A DNA stretch of 64,000 bases from Hyphomicrobium_A sp963745205 (GCA_963745205.1 CAVUWX010000010.1:1-64000); one strand, 5' to 3'; positions 1 to 12,334 are shown, counted from the first letter of the stretch. The notes: a model not told the origin generated them from the letters alone. Made by a program: numbers and translations.

Positions 1-2
1 AA

Positions 3-776
3 CCGCAGCTCCCAGGCGCAGATACCTGGGCCGTGCTGCGCAACCCGACCGCCAAACCCAAGAAGTCCAAGCCGAAGTCGTCCCCGACGTCACCCCCGGC
101 CCCACGACCAACGACGTCGTCGCCGCAGCCCGCTACAGAGCCTGCGCCCGTCGAGAGGCACATCACCTACCGAATGGAGTGGGCGCCACTCGGCAAGCTC
201 ATCCTTGCCGCAATCGTGCTGTTCATCGGCATCGTATTCGGCACGCAGATCGAGCTCTGGGTTCACGCCGACCACGCACCGCATCCGCTCTACGTGGCCG
301 TCCTGGTTGGCGTCGTCTGGTTCTATATCGCCAAGACCGGAATTGAAGCCGCGCAGGCTTTCGCCTGCGCTCCTGGACATCCACCGAAGCTACGTCGTGA
401 GGTCGTTTACGCGACATCCTTCCGCGCGCGCTTCGCTCGCGTCTGGCGCCTAATCATCGCCCTCGTCGTCGTCCTGGTCTGCCTTGCCTCTACCGGCTAT
501 GCGTGGCCTGATGTACGCAACGTCGGCCAAACCATCTATGACTATGTACGCAAAAACCGCCCGCTCGAAGAACCCAAGAAACATACGCCACAGCGATCGA
601 AGACCCCCGACCGTACTTCTTCGACGACCCCCTCGGCTGGCTCCGCGAGAATACCAAGCCGGCGCCGGGGCAGACCGAGACCTGGCCACCGAAGGGGGCT
701 TTCTGACCATATCGCCTTGTCCCATGTCATCGAAATTTGCGAGCCAAATCCGAGCCAAAACCGCGTAAGTCATTGA
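3..776 (+). CDS. Hypothetical membrane protein, probably 5'-partial
   Basis: The reading frame is open from the left edge of the window. A GTG at 33 is a possible start, but coding-like sequence continues upstream of it, so the gene probably begins outside the window. Counted from 33, residues 1-45 are rich in Pro, Lys, Ser and Thr, followed by three hydrophobic segments at about 53-73, 86-103 and 137-155 and a basic, Pro/Ser-rich tail. The last 12 codons lie inside the att-type repeat at 741, so the true C-terminus may have been replaced by element insertion. No family recognised. Function unknown; likely inner-membrane protein of the integrated element. Confidence 0.45.
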   Translation, partial: PQLPGADTWAVLRNPTAKPKKSKPKSSPTSPPAPRPTTSSPQPATEPAPVERHITYRMEWAPLGKLILAAIVLFIGIVFGTQIELWVHADHAPHPLYVAVLVGVVWFYIAKTGIEAAQAFACAPGHPPKLRREVVYATSFRARFARVWRLIIALVVVLVCLASTGYAWPDVRNVGQTIYDYVRKNRPLEEPKKHTPQRSKTPDRTSSTTPSAGSARIPSRRRGRPRPGHRRGLSDHIALSHVIEICEPNPSQNRVSH

Positions 777-841
777 ACCAACTAGCGGTCACAAAGGCTT
801 CCAAGCTGATGACGAGGGTTCGATTCCCTTCACCCGCTCCA
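741..841 (+). repeat. att-type repeat copy 1 (tRNA-Gly(UCC) 3' end)
   Basis: First of three 101-bp direct copies (also 2490-2590 and 3678-3778). It opens with two GAGCCAAA motifs 11 bp apart. Its 3' half reads from the anticodon loop (CTTCCAA, anticodon TCC) through the T-arm (GGTTCGATTCC) to the acceptor end CACCCGCTCCA of a tRNA-Gly. The 5' half of the tRNA is missing, so this is not a functional tRNA. This is the scar expected at an integrase site in the 3' half of a tRNA gene. Confidence 0.8.
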
Positions 842-972
842 TTTTCATCAATAGTTTCAATGCCTTACATCGTCACATAGAGGACTGTTGAAAAGACTGT
901 TGCTCGACAAGGACTTACGGAAGCCGACCCCCGATTTGCTGGGGTTTTGAGACCCCTTACCAATCGCATTCC

Positions 973-994
973 GAGCCAAAAACGAGCCAAAAAT
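973..994 (+). repeat. Paired GAGCCAAA motif inside islet 1
   Basis: Two GAGCCAAA motifs spaced 11 bp apart, about 130 bp downstream of att copy 1. The same pairing occurs at the start of each att copy and again at 2739-2760. The position on both sides of the tRNA-derived core suggests arm-type integrase or excisionase binding sites; this is inference. Confidence 0.4.
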
Positions 995-1121
995 ATCCGC
1001 CAACGGAAATTCACAGTGCAAACTTGCACAATAGCGAACATACCGTACACTGAAGAGATATTAGCTAGGCCGTCGCGTTCCCTCCCTGCGCCTAGCGGGG
1101 ATGGGATACGGCGTTACATTT

Positions 1122-1508
1122 ATGGAATTAGAGAAGCAGGTTTGCTCACTTGAGATTGCGAAGCGGCTCAAGGAACTAGCAGTGGAACAGCAGACCTTAA
1201 ATTTCTGGGCATACGCCTTCAACGACGCATACATCACCCAAGACAGGCACAACATTTATTTCAGCTACTCCCCCGCCTTTACAGTCGCCGAGCTCGACGA
1301 GATGCTGCCCTCCACCGTCGAGCTGCGTGGCAACCTCGGCCAGCTCTGCATCGAACCGATCGACCGCAACGGTCGCCGACACTTCGAAGTCGGCTACTGG
1401 CACAACCTCGACATCGTCGTCGCGCCAGTCCGTTCGTTTAATCCGGCCGACGCGCGTGCCAAGATGCTCATCTATCTCTACGAAAACAAACTCATAAATA
1501 CTCAATAG
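1122..1508 (+). CDS. Small phage-type hypothetical protein
   Basis: 128 residues from ATG 1122 (an in-frame ATG at 1101 is possible; 1122 gives the N-terminus MELEKQVCSLEIAKRLKEL that I associate with short proteins of phages and prophages). The C-terminus has the pattern ARAKMLIYLYENKL, also typical of these. No catalytic motif or membrane segment is visible. It is convergent with the next gene and overlaps its 3' end by 17 bp. Function unknown. The context, an islet bounded by tRNA-Gly repeats, supports a mobile-element origin. Confidence 0.6.
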   Translation: MELEKQVCSLEIAKRLKELAVEQQTLNFWAYAFNDAYITQDRHNIYFSYSPAFTVAELDEMLPSTVELRGNLGQLCIEPIDRNGRRHFEVGYWHNLDIVVAPVRSFNPADARAKMLIYLYENKLINTQ

Positions 1509-2106
1509 AATCCAGGAACAGCAGATAATAGATCCTTCCAAACTCAATACAGAACTTCCTGAGCGTCTCGAACTGATGAAGGTCGCCTCCTCGGAACGAC
1601 AGCAGCGCAGGCTTCTTCTGACGAGGGCGCTTGCCTTTACGTACCGGCGCACGCAGCACCCAATTATGGCTGCACTTGTTGCGCATCGTGTTCAGCTCCA
1701 TGAGCTGCTTTCGCTCACGCGCACTGATTATTCCGAGAGTGACAGCCAAGTTGAGCTTCATATCAAAGCCCAGGCTGTCAGCTCCGTACAGCAACCTCCG
1801 GACAGCAATACCGGCACTCGTCCGCAGCTTTCTCGCTCGCGTCGGCCGCGTTACGCCCAGCATTTTATCGACAATCAGCCCGTTCAGAACATCTTCAAGC
1901 GCGGTATGGATTTGAAGCACGGCACTCCGCACCACGTCGTCGCGCTTCCGCTCCAACTGCCCCGCATAAAGGAACCGGTCGCTGACTTCCTCCCCGCGAT
2001 AGAAGAATTTATCTATCTCCTCCAGCTTACGCGTGAGCCGCCGGATGTTCCTCTCGACAGTCTTCGGGCTTGGCTTCGCCACAGCTACTATTCCAAGCCG
2101 CCCCAA
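1492..2106 (-). CDS. HEPN-like protein with an R-x4-H motif, function unknown
   Basis: 204 residues from a TTG start; a GTG at 2082 is an alternative and neither has a clear ribosome binding site. The protein is basic and predicted mostly helical. Residues 142-147 read RNKCSH, followed by NW, which fits the R-[N/H/D]-x-x-x-H signature of HEPN-domain ribonucleases, placed after a long helical region as in that fold. HEPN proteins act in toxin-antitoxin, abortive infection and RNA-processing systems, but many are uncharacterised. No antitoxin partner is obvious: the neighbour at 1122-1508 is convergent. The RNase role is inference from one motif. Confidence 0.55.
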   Translation of the reverse strand: MGRLGIVAVAKPSPKTVERNIRRLTRKLEEIDKFFYRGEEVSDRFLYAGQLERKRDDVVRSAVLQIHTALEDVLNGLIVDKMLGVTRPTRARKLRTSAGIAVRRLLYGADSLGFDMKLNLAVTLGIISARERKQLMELNTMRNKCSHNWVLRAPVRKGKRPRQKKPALLSFRGGDLHQFETLRKFCIEFGRIYYLLFLDSIEYL

Positions 2107-2300
2107 ATTGATCTGTTGAAAACTGAAGACTGTCCCTTGTTGCCGACCCGGCCATACCTACGTCTGCAGCAACACCGAGCTAGCCGAAGCGTGTAGGGGA
2201 CACCGGGTGGCTAGATAAAGACCCAAAAATCCCCGACTTGCTGGCCTAATGCGCGATGTTCGGCACATCAAGGGACCCTCGCGCAAGAGACGGAGGACGC

Positions 2301-2423
2301 ATGAAAATGCTTCTCTATCTCGAAGCCAGACAGCCGAACGGTACGACTTACCGTCTAGGCCTCGGATATCTCCTGCATCCGCACTTGGCTTCGATGGTGG
2401 TCTTGCTGTTCCGGCTGTTCTAA
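2301..2423 (+). CDS. Putative 40-residue protein
   Basis: Short ORF preceded by GGAGG five bases before the ATG and followed within 10 bases by a strong rho-independent terminator (2429). The product starts MKMLLYLEARQ and has a hydrophobic C-terminal stretch (residues about 25-40). The start signal plus terminator make it a credible single-gene transcript. Family not recognised. Confidence 0.45.
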   Translation: MKMLLYLEARQPNGTTYRLGLGYLLHPHLASMVVLLFRLF

Positions 2424-2428
2424 AAAGA

Positions 2429-2458
2429 GGGCACCTCAGAAACGGGGTGCCCTTTCTC
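2429..2458 (+). terminator. Rho-independent terminator
   Basis: Stem GGGCACC (2429-2435) pairs with GGTGCCC (2446-2452), followed by TTTCT. It lies just after the 40-residue ORF. Confidence 0.65.
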
Positions 2459-2590
2459 ATACCAACCACTCCACCCGAAGTTGAAAGTCGAGCCAAATCC
2501 GAGCCAAAACCGCGTAAGTCATTGATGCAACTAGCGGTCACAAAGGCTTCCAAGCTGATGACGAGGGTTCGATTCCCTTCACCCGCTCCA
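2457..2590 (+). repeat. att-type repeat copy 2 with extended left flank
   Basis: The 101-bp tRNA-Gly(UCC)-derived repeat occupies 2490-2590. The 20 bases at 2457-2476 are also identical to 3645-3664, at the same 33-bp offset from the core, so copies 2 and 3 share a longer (134-bp) unit than copy 1. It separates islet 1 from islet 2. Confidence 0.8.
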
Positions 2591-2692
2591 TAACTCACAG
2601 GTTTGATTGCATAATTTTCAAAGTGTTATACGATTACCGAAGGCTGTTGCCCGACAGCCTCTTGCTTCCAAGAAGCCCCATTTTTCGGGCAT

Positions 2693-2730
2693 CCAAAAAT
2701 CCTTATGAATCACCAAAAATCCTTATGAAT
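2693..2730 (+). repeat. Tandem 18-bp direct repeat
   Basis: CCAAAAATCCTTATGAAT occurs at 2693-2710 and 2713-2730, perfect copies separated by two bases. It lies upstream of the YopX gene, beside the GAGCCAAA pair. Candidate protein-binding site (regulator or recombinase). Confidence 0.6.
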
Positions 2731-2738
2731 TAGAAGTC

Positions 2739-2760
2739 GAGCCAAATCCGAGCCAAAAAT
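2739..2760 (+). repeat. Paired GAGCCAAA motif inside islet 2
   Basis: Same arrangement as at 973-994: two GAGCCAAA motifs 11 bp apart, about 150 bp downstream of att copy 2 and 30 bp before the YopX start. Confidence 0.4.
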
Positions 2761-2789
2761 TTGGCCGCTCTTCAGTAAACTGAATATCT

Positions 2790-3149
2790 ATGCGTGACAT
2801 CAAATTTAGGACTTGGAACATTGCAGACAAGACGATGGGCGAGCCGTTCTCTCTACAGACCGCAATAGCCTCTCGTGTCTATAACGGCGTCGACACCACC
2901 GGCGTCGAATATATGCAATTCACCGGGATCAGAGATCAAAACGGCAAGGACATCTACGAGGGCGACATCCTCAAGATCGAGTATCTCGACGGCCCCAAAA
3001 CTGGCTCTGTCGAACAGGAGGAGGGCTGGTACGGCATTCAAGTCCAAGAAGAGCCCTCTCGCCACCCCGCACACTTCTCCCCTTTCACATCCACTGACGA
3101 TCCGGTCGTCCTCGGCAACATCTACGAGAACCCAGAACTACTTTCCTGA
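2790..3149 (+). CDS. YopX family phage protein
   Basis: 119 residues beginning MRDIKFRTWN, with the central QFTGIRDQNGKDIYEGDI stretch and the C-terminal GNIYENPELL typical of the YopX family (named after the Bacillus phage SPbeta protein). Members are found in phages and prophages; their molecular role is not established. Position between two att repeats agrees with a phage or satellite remnant. Its 3' end overlaps the convergent gene at 3138 by 12 bp. Confidence 0.8.
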   Translation: MRDIKFRTWNIADKTMGEPFSLQTAIASRVYNGVDTTGVEYMQFTGIRDQNGKDIYEGDILKIEYLDGPKTGSVEQEEGWYGIQVQEEPSRHPAHFSPFTSTDDPVVLGNIYENPELLS

Positions 3150-3347
3150 AGCCTCTTTCTCAATCTGCTCGCGCGACACAATCCGAGCGTCGTCATAAAC
3201 GCGCGCCTGATCCAAATCCCACTTTGCTATGACGGCCCACACCTCGGCCGCCGTATCGTACGTCCCAACCCACTCACCGTAGCTGTAGACCATGTACCGC
3301 TTCGCCTCATCGACCAGCTGCGGCGGTTCCCACCCCTTTCCAGGCAT
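3138..3347 (-). CDS. Small hypothetical protein
   Basis: 69 residues from the ATG at 3347, chosen because GGAGG lies five bases upstream; a longer start at 3365 would skip this site. The product (MPGKGWEPP...) is soluble and rich in Trp, Tyr and acidic residues. It follows the YodC-like gene on the same strand, with a terminator between them. Family not recognised. Confidence 0.5.
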   Translation of the reverse strand: MPGKGWEPPQLVDEAKRYMVYSYGEWVGTYDTAAEVWAVIAKWDLDQARVYDDARIVSREQIEKEASGK

Positions 3348-3366
3348 CGTAACCTCCATAAGCAAA

Positions 3367-3390
3367 AGCCCCGCCGAAGCGGGGCTCTTA
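3367..3390 (-). terminator. Rho-independent terminator (minus strand)
   Basis: Perfect 8-bp stem AGCCCCGC / GCGGGGCT with a 4-base loop at 3367-3386, followed on the minus strand by TTTT. It ends transcription of the YodC-like gene. Confidence 0.65.
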
Positions 3391-3392
3391 AT

Positions 3393-3563
3393 CTACCCAC
3401 TGATTTTGAGCAGCACGGTCGCCTTGAACATATGCGACTTAGCCTCGCCGAATTGCCCCACCACGAACCACGTGCACCACACATCGCCGTCCTTGGTCGA
3501 GCTAACCGTCATGTCCGGGCCGCCCGACTTCACCTTCACAATGTCGCCTGGTTGAAAATTCAT
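3393..3563 (-). CDS. YodC-like DUF2158 protein
   Basis: 56 residues from ATG 3563; an upstream in-frame start at 3602 would add 13 unrelated residues. The sequence MNFQPGDIVKVKSGGPDM followed by a WCTWF motif is the hallmark of the small YodC/DUF2158 family, often found on phages and islands. A GGAG site precedes the start. Molecular role unknown. Confidence 0.7.
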   Translation of the reverse strand: MNFQPGDIVKVKSGGPDMTVSSTKDGDVWCTWFVVGQFGEAKSHMFKATVLLKISG

Positions 3564-3644
3564 GCCATGTCTCCAAAAGCACTTGCGTGTGCCGAGTGCC
3601 AAGTTATTGCCCGATTCGTTCTCCGCTGCTATCCGTTCGCCTCG

Positions 3645-3778
3645 TCATACCAACCACTCCACCCCACCCTGAAATCCGAGCCAAATCCGAGCCAAAACCG
3701 CGTAAGTCATTGATGCAACTAGCGGTCACAAAGCCTTCCAAGCTGATGACGAGGGTTCGATTCCCTTCACCCGCTCCA
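3645..3778 (+). repeat. att-type repeat copy 3, right end of the tRNA-Gly island
   Basis: Core 3678-3778 is the third copy of the tRNA-Gly(UCC) 3'-end repeat; the shared left flank starts at 3645. In this copy the base before the anticodon loop is C (AAGCC), as in a real tRNA-Gly, while copies 1 and 2 have G. Conserved chromosomal genes follow directly, so this is the outer boundary of the integrated DNA. The intact tRNA-Gly is expected left of the window. Confidence 0.8.
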
Positions 3779-3818
3779 TTCAACGCAACACGCGCGCGGC
3801 TAAAAAGAGGGTAACGCC

Positions 3819-4142
3819 ATGCTGGTCGTCACGACCAACGATCTGCCGGGCTACCGCGTGGTGAAGCACCTCGGGCTAGTGCGCGGGCTGACGGTGCGCT
3901 CGCGCTCCATCGTCGGCAACATCGGAGCGGCGATCCAGATCTTCTTTGGCGGCAACATCACTCTCTATACCCAGCTCGCCGAGCAGGCCCGCCAGGAGGC
4001 CTACGAGACCCTCATCGCGCATGCCGAAAGCATGGGCGCCAACGCCATCCTCGCCATGCGCTACGACGCCAACGAGATCGCGGCCGCCGTCACCGAGGTT
4101 TTGGCCTACGGCACGGCCGTGGTGGTCGAGGAGGCGCGCTGA
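3819..4142 (+). CDS. YbjQ family (UPF0145) protein
   Basis: 107 residues covering the whole YbjQ/UPF0145 domain: N-terminal VTTNDLPGY, the R-x5-R-S-x-V pattern, and the C-terminal GANAILAMRYD stretch followed by YGTAVVVE. The family is called heavy-metal-binding-like, but its function is unproven; members form pentamers. It starts 40 bp after the att repeat and precedes tRNA-Trp, so it is the first chromosomal gene after the island. Confidence 0.85.
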   Translation: MLVVTTNDLPGYRVVKHLGLVRGLTVRSRSIVGNIGAAIQIFFGGNITLYTQLAEQARQEAYETLIAHAESMGANAILAMRYDANEIAAAVTEVLAYGTAVVVEEAR

Positions 4143-4173
4143 GCTGGCCATGCGGCGCACCGGCCACAAGCAA

Positions 4174-4202
4174 GTGACAAATCGTTTTTCTTCAGCTAAG
4201 TA
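4174..4202 (+). promoter_or_regulatory. Candidate sigma-70-type promoter for tRNA-Trp/secE
   Basis: GTGACA (4174-4179), a 17-bp spacer and TAAGTA (4197-4202) lie about 44 bp before the tRNA-Trp gene. The match is moderate; position is the main support. Confidence 0.35.
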
Positions 4203-4245
4203 TGCCGGCCCCGCGTGAGGCAGGCAGCCGCTTCGACGCGAAAAA

Positions 4246-4321
4246 AGGGGTGTAGCTCAATTGGCAGAGCGTCGGTCTCCAAAACCGAAGGTTGGGGGTT
4301 CGAGACCCTCCGCCCCTGCCA
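4246..4321 (+). tRNA. tRNA-Trp (CCA anticodon)
   Basis: A 76-base cloverleaf with acceptor stem AGGGGTG / CGCCCCT, a D-arm, anticodon loop CTCCAAA (anticodon CCA), T-loop GGTTCGAGACC, and an encoded CCA end. Its place directly before secE is the conserved order in many proteobacteria. Confidence 0.96.
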
Positions 4322-4419
4322 GAACTTGTCGGTCGCAACCGGCGACGGCGCCGGGGCGGCCTTAACTGGCGTGCGCGAGTGCGTCAGATTGTCGCAGTGT
4401 GCCCGGGGAAGTCACTTTG

Positions 4420-4617
4420 ATGGCCAAATACAATCCCATCGAGTTTATTCAGGAAGTTCGCCAGGAGACTGCGAAGGTCACGTGGCCGACCTGGAAAGAG
4501 GTGTGGATCACCACCCTCATGGTTTTGGTGATGGTAACCCTGGCATCGATGTTTTTCCTGGCTACGGACAGTGTGTTCGGCTGGCTCGCGCGATTGGTTT
4601 TGGGTGGGCCGCACTGA
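4420..4617 (+). CDS. secE: Preprotein translocase subunit SecE
   Basis: 65 residues from ATG 4420, preceded by GGGGAAG; an upstream GTG at 4399 would add seven residues. Single-membrane-segment SecE as in most bacteria outside the enterics: amphipathic helix, the conserved ETAKVTWPTWKEV motif at about 16-28, and a transmembrane segment at about 29-50. It clamps SecY in the SecYEG protein-export channel. Located between tRNA-Trp and nusG, as usual. Confidence 0.95.
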   Translation: MAKYNPIEFIQEVRQETAKVTWPTWKEVWITTLMVLVMVTLASMFFLATDSVFGWLARLVLGGPH

Positions 4618-4638
4618 CGGCTTAGAGCGGAAGAAACA

Positions 4639-5220
4639 GTGTCCACAAATCTCGCGCAGCAGACGCGCCCCGAGAAAGCGGCAATGGCGAAGCGCTGGTA
4701 CATCGTCCATGCCTACACGAACTTCGAGCGCAAGGTGGCGGATGCCATCCGCGAGCGCGCGAAGGCGGCCGGGCTCGAGAGCCTCTTTGAAGAGGTGCTG
4801 GTGCCGACCGAGGAGGTGATCGAGGTCAAGCGCGGGCGCAAGGTGCAGGCGGAGCGCAAGTTCCTGCCCGGCTACGTGCTCGTGAAGATGGAGATGACGG
4901 ACCCCGCGTTCCTCCTCATCAAGAACACGCCCAAGGTCACGGGCTTCCTCGGCGCCGAGAACAAGCCGATGCCGATCTCAGAGGATGAGGCGATGCGCAT
5001 CCTTCACCAGGTGAAGGAAGGCGTGGAGCGGCCGAAGCCCTCGATCACGTTCGAGGTGGGCGAGCAGGTGAAGGTGGCCGACGGGCCATTCGCTTCGTTC
5101 CAGGGTCACGTCGAAGAAGTGGACGAGGAGCGCTCGCGGCTCAAGGTGGCGGTGTCGATCTTCGGGCGGCCGACGCCGGTAGAGCTCGAGTTCACGCAGG
5201 TGGAGAAAGTGCCCGCGTAA
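4639..5220 (+). CDS. nusG: Transcription antitermination factor NusG
   Basis: 193 residues from a GTG start; an ATG at 4684 is an alternative start just before the conserved RWYIVHAYTNFERK. NGN domain (about residues 18-125), including the FLPGYVLVKM strand that contacts RNA polymerase, then a linker and a C-terminal KOW domain (about 135-190, VGEQVKVADGPFASFQG). NusG raises elongation processivity and links polymerase to Rho or ribosomes. Twenty-one bases separate it from secE. Confidence 0.96.
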   Translation: MSTNLAQQTRPEKAAMAKRWYIVHAYTNFERKVADAIRERAKAAGLESLFEEVLVPTEEVIEVKRGRKVQAERKFLPGYVLVKMEMTDPAFLLIKNTPKVTGFLGAENKPMPISEDEAMRILHQVKEGVERPKPSITFEVGEQVKVADGPFASFQGHVEEVDEERSRLKVAVSIFGRPTPVELEFTQVEKVPA

Positions 5221-5417
5221 AGCGGCGAAGCGGAGGATCGGCGGCGGCGAGAGATATGGCGAGACATTAGAGCGTTGGGCGCGAGTTTGTGCGCCGAACC
5301 GCAAGGACAGCCCTCCACGGGGCCTCCCTGCGGAAACCGCGGGAGGGCCGGGAAAGCCCGTTGGACCGCTAACCCTGGGAAGGAAAGCCCCTTCCCGTCA
5401 AGTGCTAAGGGGAGACC
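5221..5417 (+). promoter_or_regulatory. rplK leader region with a hairpin
   Basis: 197 bp without a gene. The clear element is a GC-rich hairpin at 5321-5349 (GGCCTCCC...GGGAGGGCC around an AAA loop). In other bacteria the rplKA mRNA is repressed by L1 binding near the rplK start; this leader is a plausible place, but I cannot identify the L1 site itself. Confidence 0.35.
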
Positions 5418-5846
5418 ATGGCAAAGAAAATCGACGGCTACATAAGTTTGCAGGTGCCGGCAGGGGCAGCAAATCCCTCGCCGCCCATCGGACCCGCGCT
5501 CGGCCAGCGCGGCGTCAACATCATGGAGTTCTGCAAATCGTTCAACGCCAAGACGAAGGACATGGAGCAGGGCACGCCCATCCCGGTGAAGATCACCGTC
5601 TTCTCCGACCGCTCCTTCACCTTCGAGATGCGTACCCCGCCCGCCTCCTACTTCCTGAAGAAGGCGGCGAAGATCACCTCGGGTTCCAAGTTTACTGGCC
5701 GCGACGTGGCCGGCAGCGTGACCATGGCGCAGGTTCGCGACATCGCGAAGCTGAAGCTCAAGGACCTCAATACCGATGACGTCGAGGCGGCAGCCAAGAC
5801 GATCGCTGGTTCGGCCCGCTCGATGGGCCTCGAGGTAAAGGAGTAA
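5418..5846 (+). CDS. rplK: 50S ribosomal protein L11
   Basis: 142 residues, the usual length. N-terminal domain with the Pro-rich GAANPSPPIGPALGQRG segment and a C-terminal rRNA-binding domain with GSVTMAQVRDIAKLK. L11 builds the GTPase-associated centre with 23S rRNA and the L10-L7/L12 stalk. A GGGGAGA site precedes the start. It begins the rplK-rplA pair. Confidence 0.97.
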   Translation: MAKKIDGYISLQVPAGAANPSPPIGPALGQRGVNIMEFCKSFNAKTKDMEQGTPIPVKITVFSDRSFTFEMRTPPASYFLKKAAKITSGSKFTGRDVAGSVTMAQVRDIAKLKLKDLNTDDVEAAAKTIAGSARSMGLEVKE

Positions 5847-5850
5847 GGCG

Positions 5851-6600
<750 letters not shown>

Positions 6601-6968
6601 CGGGCCAGACGAATTCAGGCGCGCGCCCGCATTGGGCGCGGGTCTGGAAATTCCGGAGATTAGAGACCATATACGGGCTCAAACCTCCGGAATAGCTGTC
6701 CGAGATTGCAGGTGCTGGCACCCGTCAATGCGACGTCTGCCGGCTTAAGCCTTGAGGGCCTGCATGAGACAGAGACAACCCGGTTCGAAAGGCCCCCGCA
6801 AAGGCCTCGAAAGCCGGTTTGAACCTGGGTCAGCACCGTGCCGCCATTCGTGGCGCTGCGGACGGACAGACGAAGCGTCGCTTTGAAGGCGGGTCTCCCG
6901 CCGATTGAGCGGCAAGGTGCAACCCGCGGAGCCCTCTAGCGAGGGGTTCCGCAAATTGGAGTGAGCAG
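6601..6968 (+). promoter_or_regulatory. rplA end and rplJ leader with nested hairpins
   Basis: 368 bp without a gene. Directly after rplA is a nested hairpin: CCAGAC (6605-6610) with GTCTGG (6642-6647), enclosing CGCGCCC/GGGCGCG (6622-6640). A second hairpin pairs TTCCGGAG (6651-6658) with CTCCGGAA (6685-6692). A long structured rplJ leader is expected: in many bacteria the L10-L7/L12 complex binds it to repress rplJL. The particular L10 site is not identified here. Confidence 0.5.
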
Positions 6969-7487
6969 GTGGATAGAGCCGCGAAAAGTGAGCTCGTGAC
7001 GTCGCTCAACACCGTGTTGAAGGACACGGGGTTGGTGATCGTCGCCCACTATGCCGGAATGACGGTCGCGCAGATGACCGACTATCGCCAGCGCATCAAG
7101 GAAGCTGGCGGCAAGGTCAAGGTGGCCAAAAACCGGCTGGCAAAACTCGCGTTGAAGAACACCTCGTACGAACCGATCGCCGATCTCTTCAAGGGGCCCA
7201 CGTGCCTCGCCTATTCGAAGGATCCGATCGCGGCGGCAAGGGTTTCGGTCAACTACGCCAAAGGGAATGAGAAGCTTGTCATTCTCGGTGGCGCAATGGG
7301 CGCGACCGTTCTCGACGCGAAAGCCGTCAAAGCTCTCGCCGATCTGCCATCGCTGGATGAGCTCAGAGCCAAGCTCATCGGTCTTCTCAACGCGCCGGCG
7401 ACCAAGATCGCCCGCACGGTGAAGGAGCCGGGAGCCAAGCTCGCACGCGTCATTCAGGCGAAGGCGTCGAAGAGCGAGGCCGCATGA
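6969..7487 (+). CDS. rplJ: 50S ribosomal protein L10
   Basis: 172 residues from a GTG start preceded by GGAGTGAG. The N-terminal rRNA-binding domain contains VAHYAGMTVAQM and KVAKNRLAKLA; the C-terminal helix that binds L7/L12 dimers ends in KASKSEAA. L10 anchors the stalk and, with L7/L12, is the usual autogenous repressor of its own leader. Confidence 0.96.
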   Translation: MDRAAKSELVTSLNTVLKDTGLVIVAHYAGMTVAQMTDYRQRIKEAGGKVKVAKNRLAKLALKNTSYEPIADLFKGPTCLAYSKDPIAAARVSVNYAKGNEKLVILGGAMGATVLDAKAVKALADLPSLDELRAKLIGLLNAPATKIARTVKEPGAKLARVIQAKASKSEAA

Positions 7488-7578
7488 CGGCAAGGGCGGC
7501 GCCGTGAGCGCCACGAAACTTTAGCGCAGTTCTCTAGGACTGCATGTCTGACAGGTTCAAACCGGAAGGAATTCAACC

Positions 7579-7950
<372 letters not shown>

Positions 7951-7957
7951 GGCAATT

Positions 7958-8015
7958 GGCAGTGAGGCAGTGGGCAGCGAAAGCATTTTTTTGCTGCTAC
8001 CCACTGCCGACTGCC
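7958..8015 (+). repeat. Long imperfect hairpin repeat after rplL
   Basis: GGCAGT and GGCAGTGGG on the left pair with CCCACTGCC and ACTGCC on the right, with an inner AGC/GCT stem and a T7 run in the loop. It could terminate or attenuate part of the rplL transcripts. The GGCAGTGGGCAG wording also resembles intergenic repeats seen across such genomes. Confidence 0.5.
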
Positions 8016-8033
8016 TGAACAACAAACGTTTCT

Positions 8034-8080
8034 CCGGAGGGTCTTTTGGGGTCTATGCAACCCCAAAGCGGACCCTCCGG
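8034..8080 (+). terminator. Strong hairpin upstream of rpoB (attenuator candidate)
   Basis: CCGGAGGGTC (8034-8043) pairs perfectly with GACCCTCCGG (8071-8080), and within the loop GGGGT (8048-8052) pairs with ACCCC (8060-8064). There is no U-tract after it, so a simple terminator is not certain. An attenuator or RNase III processing site between rplL and rpoB is known in enteric bacteria and is a reasonable analogy. Confidence 0.5.
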
Positions 8081-8175
8081 TGAGCCGTTTCTAGGACAGG
8101 CGAGGGTTGGCGGCCCTCGCACGCAGGCAGCAGGGCGTGGGCTCGTCACTCGCGCGCATGATTTGAGGAGCGGAT

Positions 8176-12334
<4,159 letters not shown>

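Noticed and set aside
741..841. A complete tRNA-Gly gene
   Set aside because: Only the anticodon loop to CCA part is tRNA-like; no D-arm or 5' acceptor strand precedes it, in this or the other two copies.
741..3778. CRISPR-like array from regularly repeated units
   Set aside because: Three 101-bp copies spaced more than 1 kb apart with genes between them are integration repeats, not a CRISPR array.
2158..3814. Short frames ending in wording such as KLMTRVRFPSPAP over the att repeats
   Set aside because: This is translation of the tRNA-Gly 3' end, a known source of spurious hypothetical proteins.
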